Part shown: piece after piece, positions 46,633 to 55,749 of the stretch
How the letters are laid out: each line of letters begins with the position of its first letter
Position numbering within the stretch: the first letter of the stretch is position 1
NCBI GenBank assembly: GCA_947486785.1
Contig: CANKUU010000015.1
Location: 1-64,000 of the forward strand
Length of the DNA: 64,000 nt
Source: an uncultured Flavobacteriaceae bacterium
GTDB taxonomy: Bacteria > Bacteroidota > Bacteroidia > Flavobacteriales > Flavobacteriaceae
Reading direction: 5' to 3'
The notes under the pieces: generated by a model
What the model was told of the DNA's origin: nothing
Seen by the model: only the letters and a program-made list of their open reading frames with translations
Databases searched by the model: none
Program-made: the position numbers and the translations under genes

Positions 46633-47895
46633 TTACTCTCCCATGGCTGCCGCTACCGCAGCTGAAAGCCTTTTGTAGGTGCCATTTTGTAAACGCTCAC
46701 GAATAGCAGAAAAGGCATCTAAAGTAATCGCAATATCTTCTTTCGTATGGGTTGCAGTAGGAATCATACGTAATAATATAAGCCCTTTAGGAATTACCGG
46801 ATACACCACGATAGAACAAAATATTCCGTAATTTTCACGTAAATCTTTTACCAAGGCCATCGCCTCTGGTATACTTCCATTTAAATAAACAGGTGTAACA
46901 CAGCTTGTAGTTGTGCCTATATCAAAGCCTCTTTCTTTTAAACCGTTTTGAAGTGAATTTACGTTCTCCCAGAGCTTTTCTTTTAGTTCTGGCATAGTTC
47001 TAAGCATGTCTAAACGTTTTAAGGCTCCTTTTACGTACGTCATGGGCAATGACTTTGCAAACATTTGAGAACGAAGATTATACTTTAAAAAATCAATAAT
47101 CTCTTTATCTGCCGCTAAAAATGCACCTATACTAGCCATTGACTTTGCGAAAGTTGCAAAATAAACATCTATATCGGCCTGTACACCTTGCTCCTCACCA
47201 GCCCCAGCACCTGTTTTACCAAGTGTACCAAAACCGTGAGCATCATCAACTAATAATCTAAAATTATATTTTTTCTTTAGTGCTACAATTTCTTTAAGCT
47301 TACCTTGTTGCCCTCGCATTCCAAAAACACCCTCAGAAATAACTAAGATACCACCCCCAGTTTGCTCTGCCATTTTAGTGGCTCTATCTAAATTTACTTC
47401 TAAGCTTTCGATATCATTATGCTTAAAAGTAAAACGTTTTCCCATATGCAAACGAACGCCATCAATTATACAAGCATGGCAGTCTACATCATAAACAATA
47501 ATATCGTCTTTATTGACTAAAGCATCAATAGCAGACATAATACCTTGGTAACCAAAATTTAATAAATACGCAGCTTCTTTATCAACAAAAGCAGCACATT
47601 CTTGCTCTAATTGTTCATGAAAATCAGTATGACCACTCATCATTCGCGCACCCATTGGATAGGCAGCACCATATTCCGCAGCTGTATCACCATCAATCTT
47701 TTTAATCTCTGGACGGTTTGCTAACCCCAAGTAATCGTTAATACTCCAAGTAATAACCTCTTTACCTTGAAATTTCATTCGGTTAGATATTGGTCCTTCT
47801 AACTTTGGAAAAACAAAGTATCCCTCTGCTTGCGAAGCCCATTTTCCTAACGGCCCCTTGTTCTCTCTAATTCTATCAAAAATATCTCTCATCAA
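46633..47895 (-). CDS. Alpha-oxoamine synthase family PLP enzyme, candidate cysteate acyltransferase
   Basis: A 420-aa fold-type I PLP enzyme of the alpha-oxoamine synthase family (KBL, BioF, serine palmitoyltransferase). PLP-binding Lys251 is in FAKSMASIG; VDDAHGFGTLG carries the cofactor Asp and His; the N-terminus is MRDIFDRIRENKGPLGKWASQ. These enzymes condense an amino acid with an acyl-CoA or acyl-ACP. In Bacteroidetes a close relative makes the sulfonolipid base capnine from cysteate and a fatty acyl thioester, and the next upstream gene is a cysteine-synthase-like enzyme, so a capnine role is a good hypothesis. Serine palmitoyltransferase is the main alternative. It has its own promoter box. 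Confidence 0.88.
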   Translation of the reverse strand: MMRDIFDRIRENKGPLGKWASQAEGYFVFPKLEGPISNRMKFQGKEVITWSINDYLGLANRPEIKKIDGDTAAEYGAAYPMGARMMSGHTDFHEQLEQECAAFVDKEAAYLLNFGYQGIMSAIDALVNKDDIIVYDVDCHACIIDGVRLHMGKRFTFKHNDIESLEVNLDRATKMAEQTGGGILVISEGVFGMRGQQGKLKEIVALKKKYNFRLLVDDAHGFGTLGKTGAGAGEEQGVQADIDVYFATFAKSMASIGAFLAADKEIIDFLKYNLRSQMFAKSLPMTYVKGALKRLDMLRTMPELKEKLWENVNSLQNGLKERGFDIGTTTSCVTPVYLNGSIPEAMALVKDLRENYGIFCSIVVYPVIPKGLILLRMIPTATHTKEDIAITLDAFSAIRERLQNGTYKRLSAAVAAAMGE

Positions 47896-47932
47896 AATTG
47901 GTTGATTTGTAGCACATTACTTAAACTAAATG

Positions 47933-47940
47933 CAAAAATA
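47933..47940 (-). promoter_or_regulatory. Candidate -7 promoter element (TATTTTTG)
   Basis: Exact TAnnTTTG match on the minus strand, 37 nt before the ATG at 47895 and downstream of the terminator at 47963-47988. It implies separate transcription from the cysteine synthase-like gene. Confidence 0.5.
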
Positions 47941-47951
47941 TGGTTTTTAGC

Positions 47952-47988
47952 TTATAAAAAAAGGCTAAGACAAAATTATGTCCTAGCC
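47952..47988 (-). terminator. Terminator of the cysteine synthase-like gene
   Basis: On the minus strand GGCTAGGACA-TAATTT-TGTCTTAGCC (one mismatch) is followed by eight T. It lies 26 nt after the stop at 48015 and before the oxoamine synthase promoter. Confidence 0.8.
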
Positions 47989-48014
47989 ATTTAAAAATTT
48001 ATTAGCTAATTAGG

Positions 48015-49055
48015 TTAGCTTATTACCTGAATTTGCGCTGTTTCTTCAACAAGATTATTATTTAAAAACCCTTGATCTTCCATCCACTGGTCACTATATA
48101 TTTTACTCATGTAGCGCGCTCCATGGTCAGGGAAAATTAGTACCACCTTACTGTCTTTAGTAAACCTACCTGAGCTATTTAGCTGTTTTGCTGCTTGCAT
48201 TACAGCCCCACACGTATACCCTGCGAAGATTCCTTCTGTTTTAGAAATTTCTCTTGCTGTATGTGCGCTTTCTTCGTCGGTAACTTTGATATACTCATCA
48301 ATAACATTAAAATCTGTAGCTCCAGGAATTAAGTTTTTACCTAGGCCTTCAATTCTATAAGGATAAATTTCATTGGTATCTAGCTCTCCAGTTTCATGAT
48401 ATTTTTTTAATACCGAACCAAAAGCATCAACACCAATAATTTGAATATCAGCATTCTGTTCTTTTAAAAACCGCGCCGTACCCGAAATAGTACCGCCTGT
48501 ACCACTACATGCTAATAAATGAGTGATATTTCCATTGGTTTGCTTCCATATTTCAGGCCCTGTAGATTTATAATGAGCTTCCATGTTTAACTCATTAAAA
48601 TACTGGTTAATGTAAATAGATCCTTTGGTCTCTTTATGTAGTCTTTTTGCAACTTCATAATACGACCTTGGATCATCGGCACTTACATGTGCCGGGCATA
48701 CATACACTTTGGCTCCCATAGAGCGAAGCATATCTATTTTATCTTTCGACGATTTTGAACTAACAGCAAGAATACAATCGTAGCCTTTAATGATACTAAC
48801 CATAGCAATACTAAAACCAGTATTACCCGAAGTTGTTTCTATAATTGTATTTCCTTTTGTTAAAATGCCCTTTCGTTCTGCCTCTTCAATGATATGAATA
48901 GCTATTCGATCTTTTGAAGAATGACCCGGATTGAAGGCTTCTACTTTAGCATAAAAATCACCACTAAAATTTTGGGTTATTTTATTTAGTTTGATAAGAG
49001 GCGTATTGCCTATTAACTCTAAAATGTTATTGTAAGCATCTATTTTATCTTTCAT
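48015..49055 (-). CDS. Cysteine synthase family PLP enzyme, candidate cysteate synthase
   Basis: A 346-aa fold-type II PLP enzyme of the CysK/CBS group. PLP Lys48 is in NPGHSSKDR, the substrate loop is ETTSGNTG, and the phosphate-binding loop is SGTGGTISG. It could be an O-acetylserine sulfhydrylase, but its neighbour at 46633 is an oxoamine synthase of the kind that uses cysteate for sulfonolipid synthesis, and a CysK-like enzyme making cysteate from phosphoserine and sulfite is known in that pathway. The longer C-terminus (about 30 residues after [11 protein letters not shown]) is compatible with a specialised role. The specificity assignment is inference. Confidence 0.87.
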   Translation of the reverse strand: MKDKIDAYNNILELIGNTPLIKLNKITQNFSGDFYAKVEAFNPGHSSKDRIAIHIIEEAERKGILTKGNTIIETTSGNTGFSIAMVSIIKGYDCILAVSSKSSKDKIDMLRSMGAKVYVCPAHVSADDPRSYYEVAKRLHKETKGSIYINQYFNELNMEAHYKSTGPEIWKQTNGNITHLLACSGTGGTISGTARFLKEQNADIQIIGVDAFGSVLKKYHETGELDTNEIYPYRIEGLGKNLIPGATDFNVIDEYIKVTDEESAHTAREISKTEGIFAGYTCGAVMQAAKQLNSSGRFTKDSKVVLIFPDHGARYMSKIYSDQWMEDQGFLNNNLVEETAQIQVIS

Positions 49056-49108
49056 AAAAACCTAAAGTTTGTATATCTTAATAACTTAAAAAATATACAA
49101 TTCGTTTG

Positions 49109-49116
49109 CAAAATTA
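49109..49116 (-). promoter_or_regulatory. Candidate -7 promoter element (TAATTTTG)
   Basis: Exact TAnnTTTG match on the minus strand, 53 nt before the cysteine synthase-like start, within the 75-bp gap behind the S9 peptidase gene. Confidence 0.4.
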
Positions 49117-49130
49117 GTGATTTTTTTAAA

Positions 49131-51263
49131 CTAGTCTATTTTACCCTCTAAATCAATCAAAAAAGTATATTCTTTTGCTACTTCTTTTAATGATTCAAAC
49201 CGTCCTGAAGAACCTCCATGGCCTGCATCCATATTAATATCAAAGAGCAATAAATTAGTGTCTGTCTTAAGTTCGCGCAACTTTGCAACCCACTTAGCTG
49301 GTTCAAAATACTGCACCTGAGAATCATGCAATCCGGTTGTTACCAATAAATTAGGATACGATTTTGCACTTACCTGATCATAAGGCGAATATGATTTCAT
49401 ATAATCATAGTACTTCTTTTCGTTTGGGTTTCCCCATTCATCATACTCCCCTGTTGTTAAAGGAATAGAATCATCTAACATCGTTGTAACAACATCAACA
49501 AAAGGTACTGAGGCCACAACTCCCTTATACAACTCCGGTGCCATGTTTATAATCGCACCCATTAAAAGTCCTCCAGCAGAACCTCCCATAGCGTATAAGT
49601 GCTCTGAACTTGTGTAGTTTTCTGCGATTAAAAATTTAGAGCAATCTATAAAGTCGGTAAACGTATTTTTCTTTTTCAATAATTTACCATCTTCATACCA
49701 AGGCCTGCCTAAATATTGTCCTCCCCGAATATGTGCAATAACATAAACAAAACCCCTATCTAATAAACTTAATCGGGTTGTAGAAAAATAAGGATCGATG
49801 GTTGCACCGTATGATCCATAGGCATATTGCAATAATGGCGTATTCGCATTTAGCTTTGTGTCTTTATGGTACACCATAGACATGGGTATTTTATTTCCAT
49901 CTCGAGCCGTTGCCCAAACGCGTTTTTCTATGTAATTTTCTTTAGCAAACTTACCACCCTGAACTTCTTGTTCTTTTTTAACCTCCTTCTCCTTTGTTTT
50001 CATATTAAAATCAATCACCGAATTGGGTGTTGTCATAGAATTATATGAATATCTTAATATTTCGGTATCAAAGTCGGGGTTTCCACCAATACTTGCCGTA
50101 TAGGTCTCATTATCAAAAGGTAGGTAGTAGCTATCTGAACCGTCCCAGCGAACTATTTTTATTTGATTAAGACCGTTTCTACGCTCGGCAAGAACATAAA
50201 ACTCGTTAAAAATCTCCATTCCTTCGAGTAAAACATCGGGCCTATGAGGAATAAATTCTTTCCAATTTTCAAAAGAAGTATTCCCTTCTTTTACCTTCAT
50301 TAATTTAAAATTGTTGGCATTATCCTTATTTGTCAATACATAAAAATGATCATCGTAATGAGAAATATCATATTCTAAACCTCTTGTTCTTGGTGAAAAA
50401 ATCTTAAACTCACCATCTGGATTATTAGCTTCTAAGGTTCTAAATTCCGAGGTAAGCGTACTATACGAACCTATGATGATATATTTTTTAGATTTTGATT
50501 TGTAAACGTAGGTACCAAAAGTTTCATCTTTTTCATGATACACTAGCATGTCTTCATCAGAAGATGTGCCTAATTTATGTTTAAATATTTTATCAGATCG
50601 CAAGGTTAAATCATCTTGTTTACTGTAAAAAATAGTTTTGTTGTCATCTGCCCAAACAGAATTTCCTGCAGTATTCTCAACTTTATCTTTACGTATTTCA
50701 CCTGTTTTTAAATCTTTTATTTGAAGGGTGTACTTTCTTCTTGAAACAGTATCTACAGAAAATGCCGCTAGTGTATTATCTTGACTTATTGAAAAGCTGG
50801 ATAAATTGAAAAATTCATGCCCTTTTGCCAGCTCATTGCAATCAAAAAGAATTTCTTCCTCGGCATCTAAGCGCTCTTTTTTTCTTGCGTATATAGGGTA
50901 TTCTTTACCAATTTCGAATCTCGTAATATACCAATAGCCATTGTACTTGTAAGGTACTGAGTTATCATTTTCTTTAATTCTAGATTTCATTTCTTGAAAG
51001 AGAGAATTCTGAAAATTTTTGGTATGCGCCATCATTTTTTCAAAATATGTATTCTCTTTTTCTAAGTGTTCAATTACCTCTTGGTCGTCTCTATCTTTCA
51101 TCCAATAGTAATCATCAACTCTAATATCATTGTGAATACTAAGTTCTTTTGCTACTTTTTTGGCAGTAGGTGCTTTCACTTTCGTCATATTCATTTGTGG
51201 GTTTTGGCAAGAAAATGCAAAAGTAATACAAACTAAAAGAAACATTTTTATTTTTATTCTCAC
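49131..51263 (-). CDS. S9 family prolyl oligopeptidase/oligopeptidase B-like lipoprotein
   Basis: A 710-aa serine peptidase. The N-terminus is a lipoprotein signal (MRIKIKMFLLVCITFAFSC, lipobox Cys19), so it is probably anchored in the envelope. Residues about 70-430 form the beta-propeller (DDYYWMKDRDDQEV near the start); residues 440-700 are the alpha/beta hydrolase with Ser562 in GGSAGG, the Asp in HDSQVQYFEP and the His in DAGHGG. It closely resembles oligopeptidase B, which cuts after basic residues in short peptides. It is divergent from ybaB. Confidence 0.93.
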   Translation of the reverse strand: MRIKIKMFLLVCITFAFSCQNPQMNMTKVKAPTAKKVAKELSIHNDIRVDDYYWMKDRDDQEVIEHLEKENTYFEKMMAHTKNFQNSLFQEMKSRIKENDNSVPYKYNGYWYITRFEIGKEYPIYARKKERLDAEEEILFDCNELAKGHEFFNLSSFSISQDNTLAAFSVDTVSRRKYTLQIKDLKTGEIRKDKVENTAGNSVWADDNKTIFYSKQDDLTLRSDKIFKHKLGTSSDEDMLVYHEKDETFGTYVYKSKSKKYIIIGSYSTLTSEFRTLEANNPDGEFKIFSPRTRGLEYDISHYDDHFYVLTNKDNANNFKLMKVKEGNTSFENWKEFIPHRPDVLLEGMEIFNEFYVLAERRNGLNQIKIVRWDGSDSYYLPFDNETYTASIGGNPDFDTEILRYSYNSMTTPNSVIDFNMKTKEKEVKKEQEVQGGKFAKENYIEKRVWATARDGNKIPMSMVYHKDTKLNANTPLLQYAYGSYGATIDPYFSTTRLSLLDRGFVYVIAHIRGGQYLGRPWYEDGKLLKKKNTFTDFIDCSKFLIAENYTSSEHLYAMGGSAGGLLMGAIINMAPELYKGVVASVPFVDVVTTMLDDSIPLTTGEYDEWGNPNEKKYYDYMKSYSPYDQVSAKSYPNLLVTTGLHDSQVQYFEPAKWVAKLRELKTDTNLLLFDINMDAGHGGSSGRFESLKEVAKEYTFLIDLEGKID

Positions 51264-51325
51264 GCTAATTTTTTATCAATATTCAACGAATTTATTAAAT
51301 TTATACCCTTAAAAGAAATTAAACT

Positions 51326-51652
51326 ATGTTTGGAGATATGATGGGCATGATGGGTAAATTAAAAGAAACCCAGCAAAAGGTTGAAGAAACTAAAAAACGA
51401 TTAGATACGGTAACTTTAGAGGAGCATTCACCCGAAAGCCTAGTTAAAGTAGTAATTACGGCAAACCGCTCTATTAAAGAGATAAATATTGATGATTCAC
51501 TATTGTCTGACAAAGACCAATTAGAAGATTATCTTATTCTTGCCATAAACAAAGCAATAGAAAAAGCGACTCAAGTAAATGAGAATGAATTGGCAGCAGT
51601 TGCAAAAGATGGTATGCCCAATATACCTGGTCTTGATGGGCTTTTTAAATAA
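51326..51652 (+). CDS. YbaB/EbfC family nucleoid-associated protein
   Basis: A 108-aa protein with the YbaB fold: an N-terminal helix [21 protein letters not shown], the strand region [21 protein letters not shown] and a C-terminal helix of the [11 protein letters not shown] type. YbaB proteins form tweezer-like dimers that bind DNA without strong sequence specificity. The usual neighbours dnaX and recR are absent here; it is next to the S9 peptidase instead. Length is normal. Confidence 0.92.
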   Translation: MFGDMMGMMGKLKETQQKVEETKKRLDTVTLEEHSPESLVKVVITANRSIKEINIDDSLLSDKDQLEDYLILAINKAIEKATQVNENELAAVAKDGMPNIPGLDGLFK

Positions 51653-51886
51653 AACCGATATCCTCTAAATTCGTTTTAGTTATTTTTCGAAAGAAATTTT
51701 ACACCTTTCATTTTTACCATACTTTCAGCGTTTAGCATTCGCCAAATATTAAAGCTTTGGTGGCAAAATCATTATTTTCTGTTAATTGATTTTAAATGTG
51801 CAGACTATGGAGGGTGATACCTAAAAATATGTTTTTAAAGTAAGCCTTTGTTTTATAAAAAAATGTAACTTGTAGAAACGAAGAAC

Positions 51887-52225
51887 ATGATTAAGATAAA
51901 ACAACACTCTAAAACACAATACAGCTTTGAGCTTAGCTCCAAAAGCGGTTTTACTTTACTAAAGAGCATTCCTTTTTCTAGTAAAAAAGAAGCCGAAAAA
52001 ATAGCAAAAAACTTAAAAAACTTAGTTAATAAGTCTAGCTGTGTTGAACGTAAAACCAACCATAAAGGGTCATTTCTCATTAATTTTAAAAATACAGAGG
52101 GTATGGTGCTATGTAGCAGCTTATCTTATGCTTCAGAAGCTGGAATGGAAAATGGAATAAAAAACATTAAAAATAGCATCAACCAAATAGGGATAGACGA
52201 ACCTACAGTAAGGTCTTTAAAATAG
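51887..52225 (+). CDS. DUF1508 (YegP-like) protein
   Basis: A 112-aa protein made of two copies of the DUF1508 unit: SKTQYSFELSSKSGFTLLKSIPFSSKKEAEK (about 8-40) and THHKG-like KGSFLINFKNTEGMVLCSSLSYASEAGMENGI (about 62-97). The unit is a small alpha/beta fold of unknown function, found in YegP. It is cytosolic. Its 3' end overlaps the convergent threonine aldolase gene by 23 nt. Confidence 0.85.
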   Translation: MIKIKQHSKTQYSFELSSKSGFTLLKSIPFSSKKEAEKIAKNLKNLVNKSSCVERKTNHKGSFLINFKNTEGMVLCSSLSYASEAGMENGIKNIKNSINQIGIDEPTVRSLK

Positions 52226-53249
52226 TTAAAAATTTATCGTGCATCTCTTGAGTATAATCCAAATGGGTTACAATTCGTAATTTTCCTTGCCCCATACCTA
52301 TAAGGTGAACCTTTTTGGCCTTTAATTTCTCTATAAAAAAAGCTTCACTACACACCTTTTCATCTATTTCAAAAATGATAATATTAGTTTCGATTGGTGC
52401 TACTTTTTTAATAAAAGGCAAGCTATTTAGCACTACTCCTATTTCTTTTGCTTTCGTATGATCTTCAGCTAAACGCTTTATTTGATGATCTAATGCGTAA
52501 CAAGCCGCAGCAGCTATAAAACCAGATTGGCGCATACCACCTCCTAATATTTTTCGAATTCGTAATGCTTTTTGCATCGCTTTAGCACTACCTACCAAAA
52601 CGGAACCAATGGGGCAACCTAAGCCTTTACTAAAACATACGCTAATGGTATCAAAAAGGTTTCCATACTGCTCTGCATTTTCATTTTTTGCGACCAGCGC
52701 ATTCCACAATCGAGCTCCGTCTAAATGATAGGCTAAATTATGCGTTTTACAAACGGTTTTTATTTTTTGTAGTTCGTTAAAATCCCAGCAGGCACCACCG
52801 CCTTTATTAGTTGTATTTTCTATACAAACTAGTGAAGTTAATGGGCTGTGATAAAAATCTGGTGGATTAATTTCCGCCGCTACCTCTTGGGCAGTCATCA
52901 TCCCCCTTTTACCATTTACTAACTTACAAGAAACACCACTATTAAAACTAACTCCACCCCCTTCATAATTGTAAACATGGGCATATTTATCACAAATTAA
53001 CTGATCTCCCGGGTTAGTATGTAGCTTAATAGCTGTTTGATTTGCCATGGTACCAGAAGGAAAAAACAAGGCTGCTTCTTTATTAAATAATTGGGCTACT
53101 CTTTCTTCTAAAGCATTTACAGTAGGGTCTGTTTTAAAAACATCATCACCCACTTTAGCCGACATCATTGCATCAAGCATGCCTGGTGTTGGCCTAGTTA
53201 CGGTATCGCTTATTAAATTTATTTTCAACGCAAGTTTTTTTAAAGTCAA
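52203..53249 (-). CDS. Low-specificity L-threonine aldolase (GntG-type PLP aldolase)
   Basis: A 348-aa fold-type I PLP enzyme: LISDTVTRPTPGMLDAM at the N-terminus, GDDVF..DPTVNALE, FFPSGTMANQ, HLDGARLWNA with the cofactor Asp, and the PLP Lys208 in CFSKGLGCP. It splits L-threonine or L-allo-threonine to glycine and acetaldehyde in the cytosol. The start codon follows directly on the stop codon of the metalloprotease gene (no gap), so the two are probably translationally coupled although functionally unrelated. Confidence 0.95.
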   Translation of the reverse strand: MTLKKLALKINLISDTVTRPTPGMLDAMMSAKVGDDVFKTDPTVNALEERVAQLFNKEAALFFPSGTMANQTAIKLHTNPGDQLICDKYAHVYNYEGGGVSFNSGVSCKLVNGKRGMMTAQEVAAEINPPDFYHSPLTSLVCIENTTNKGGGACWDFNELQKIKTVCKTHNLAYHLDGARLWNALVAKNENAEQYGNLFDTISVCFSKGLGCPIGSVLVGSAKAMQKALRIRKILGGGMRQSGFIAAAACYALDHQIKRLAEDHTKAKEIGVVLNSLPFIKKVAPIETNIIIFEIDEKVCSEAFFIEKLKAKKVHLIGMGQGKLRIVTHLDYTQEMHDKFLTILKTLL

Positions 53250-55652
53250 TTAATGAAAACAATCTAACCCTATGGGTGATCCGTCTGGTAATTTTGGTGC
53301 TGGCAGCACTTCAAATGTTTCTGGATGCTGTTTAAATGCATCAATTCGTCTAATTATTTCATCTTCATATGCAGCTCTTTTCGAGGATAATAATTGCGTT
53401 TTTAAATCCGCTAAGGTTTTATGTGCTATAGCATTTACTTGGGGGTGCACATGGGTATCAGCTGCTAAATTCATCACATGAAACAAGACTCTAAAATTGA
53501 TAGAATTTTGTACTTCTGCCAAATATGAATCTTTGTGTGTACTTAGAAGGGTAGCTTTCAAAATCGCCTTTAGTACATTTTCTAATCCTAAATTATCAGC
53601 ATCTAAGGCTTTTTGTTGAATTAACCGAGATGCCCGCTCTGGATGTAAAACAAGACCTAAAGTCATATCGGCAGCGGTTTCGGCGGCTGATAAGGCATCA
53701 AAAGAAACTCCTGTTTTCCCTTTCAAAGATTCTCTTGTTCTAGGATACCCAAAAGATCGAGGAGGAAATAGATGCAATTTCTCCTTTGGAATTGCAATTA
53801 TAGCGGCGTTTAATGTTTTCAGAATACTCATCAATGCTTTTTCTTGCATCGATTTGTTTGCCACTTCTACCGTTTTTTGTCCGTCTCCCTTTACCGCATA
53901 GTTATACATTAAGCCCCCAATAATTTTGGCAGCAGCTTCTGTTTGATATCGATGGTAAAAATAAAGGGGCACAAAAACATCTTCTAAAACCGAAAAAGGT
54001 TCTCCCTTTCTTATGTTATCGACAGAAAAATTATGAATTGCAGTTTCTCTCACTTTTAACATGGCATCTAATTCGGCACTAATATCCGAACCATTATCCC
54101 ATAAATGCGCCAAAACATGAGCGCTACCCCTCGGACGTGCATCTTGATCGGTAATAAATTTCAATCCCTCTAATTTGGCTTTATCTAAGATTTTATTTAA
54201 AGCTTCTTTTTCATTAATTTCAGATGAAAAATTCGAATACGAATAAGCAACAGCAACCTTGTCCCAAGCCCCAATGCCAGTAGCATAGGCATTAGAAAAA
54301 TCAATTTCACCATTTTTAACAGAAAACTGCGGGTGCGGATAATCCATTACAGAGGCTCTATTGTTGGTACTTGCAGCATAATTATGTGCAAAACCCAAAG
54401 TGTGCCCTATTTCATGAGCCGAAAGCTGTCGAATTCTGGCTATGGCCATATCTAGCATTGGTTTATGATTGTCATCGCGCTCAGAAAAGGGTTTATTCAT
54501 CAGCGCTTGGGCAATTAAATAATCTTGCCGAATACGTAAACTACCTAAACTTACATGTCCTTTTAAAATTTCGCCTGTTCTTGGATCATCAATACTGCTA
54601 CCATAACTCCAACCTCTTGTAGATCGATGCACCCATTGAATTACATTATAGCGAACGTCTAAAGGATCGGCATCATCGGGCAACATTTTAACTTGAAATG
54701 CATCTTTATACCCTATTGCCTCAAAAGCTTGGTTCCACCATCTACCTCCTTCTAATAGCGCAGAACGCACAGGTTCGGGCGTGCCGTTGTCTAAATAATA
54801 AACAATAGGCTCCACAGCTTCGCTGATAGCTGCTTTAGGGTCTTTCTTTTCTAAGCGATGCCTTCTTATAAAACGTTTTAAGATTGAATTTTCAACCGGG
54901 GTTGCATAATCATAATACGAAAAAGAACCCGCACCAGAGCGCGGATCAAATTCACGTTTTTTATACTTTGTATCTGGTAATTCGATAAAAGAATGATGCT
55001 GAGTAACAGTAATCAAATTACTATTGGGTGTAACCGAGCGAATGTTATAGCCCTCGGCTTTTCCTTTAAAAGTTAATTCTACATCAAACTCTATGTTTTT
55101 AGGAAAAGCTTTGGTGCGTTCTAGTGCAAATGCACTTTTAGTTTTATCAAGCTTAAAAGAGCCTTGGCCAGCTTGTTTTAACCTCGCTGCAACCCCATGG
55201 GTGTCTTGCATTAAAAAATCGGTTATATCTATAATGTACTTACCTTTAGCTTCATGTTCAATTTTAAATCCGAAAAGGATTGATTTTGCAAAAGCTTGCG
55301 CTACCGATTTCTTTTCTAAAGCGTTATCGGTTAGCGCTCTAAATTTCTGATTGGGTTGTACCAAAAGTAATTTACCCCCTGCCTTTTTAAAATAGACTAC
55401 TTGCGTACCGCCAAGTTGACCCCTATCTAAACCAATATCATTACTACCTATACCGCTGCTTAAAGCGTATACGTAAAGAAACTCTTTATTTAACTCGTTT
55501 ACTTCGAGGTATATTTTATCTAATTTGGCATCATATTGAAAATTAAATAGCCCATTAAATTTTTTAAAATCTTTACTCTTCTCGGCAAACTGGGCTTGTA
55601 CCAGGGTACCGGTAAAAATTAACAAAAGTGTAGTTTTAAGATAGCGTATCAT
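53250..55652 (-). CDS. Exported zinc metalloprotease (DUF5117/DUF4953 family)
   Basis: An 800-aa protein with a signal peptide (MIRYLKTTLLLIFTGTLVQA). A DUF5117-type N-terminal domain (about 30-290, FNFQYDAKLDKIYLEV) is followed by the metzincin-like zinc motif HEIGHTLGFAH (first His 413) with a VMDYPHPQ Met-turn-like segment, and DUF4953-type C-terminal helices. It is probably periplasmic or outer-membrane associated. Substrates are unknown. It is divergent from prfB and coupled to the threonine aldolase gene. Confidence 0.9.
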   Translation of the reverse strand: MIRYLKTTLLLIFTGTLVQAQFAEKSKDFKKFNGLFNFQYDAKLDKIYLEVNELNKEFLYVYALSSGIGSNDIGLDRGQLGGTQVVYFKKAGGKLLLVQPNQKFRALTDNALEKKSVAQAFAKSILFGFKIEHEAKGKYIIDITDFLMQDTHGVAARLKQAGQGSFKLDKTKSAFALERTKAFPKNIEFDVELTFKGKAEGYNIRSVTPNSNLITVTQHHSFIELPDTKYKKREFDPRSGAGSFSYYDYATPVENSILKRFIRRHRLEKKDPKAAISEAVEPIVYYLDNGTPEPVRSALLEGGRWWNQAFEAIGYKDAFQVKMLPDDADPLDVRYNVIQWVHRSTRGWSYGSSIDDPRTGEILKGHVSLGSLRIRQDYLIAQALMNKPFSERDDNHKPMLDMAIARIRQLSAHEIGHTLGFAHNYAASTNNRASVMDYPHPQFSVKNGEIDFSNAYATGIGAWDKVAVAYSYSNFSSEINEKEALNKILDKAKLEGLKFITDQDARPRGSAHVLAHLWDNGSDISAELDAMLKVRETAIHNFSVDNIRKGEPFSVLEDVFVPLYFYHRYQTEAAAKIIGGLMYNYAVKGDGQKTVEVANKSMQEKALMSILKTLNAAIIAIPKEKLHLFPPRSFGYPRTRESLKGKTGVSFDALSAAETAADMTLGLVLHPERASRLIQQKALDADNLGLENVLKAILKATLLSTHKDSYLAEVQNSINFRVLFHVMNLAADTHVHPQVNAIAHKTLADLKTQLLSSKRAAYEDEIIRRIDAFKQHPETFEVLPAPKLPDGSPIGLDCFH

Positions 55653-55702
55653 AAGATCAAGGTAGATTTAAAATTAGACCGACTAAATTTAACCAAATTT
55701 GA

Positions 55703-55732
55703 TTGTCTAACAACAGTTATGTGCTATTTTTG
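55703..55732 (+). promoter_or_regulatory. prfB promoter (TTG, 19 nt, TATTTTTG)
   Basis: The most complete Bacteroidetes promoter in the window: TTG at 55703-55705, 19-nt spacer, TATTTTTG at 55725-55732, and the ATG 17 nt further on at 55750. Confidence 0.7.
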
Positions 55733-55749
55733 CTCAAAACATCTACCCC

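Noticed and set aside
46633-47895. Biotin synthesis enzyme BioF
   Set aside because: No bio genes nearby, and the N-terminus (MRDIFDRIRENKG) and CysK-like neighbour fit the sulfonolipid or sphingolipid branch better.
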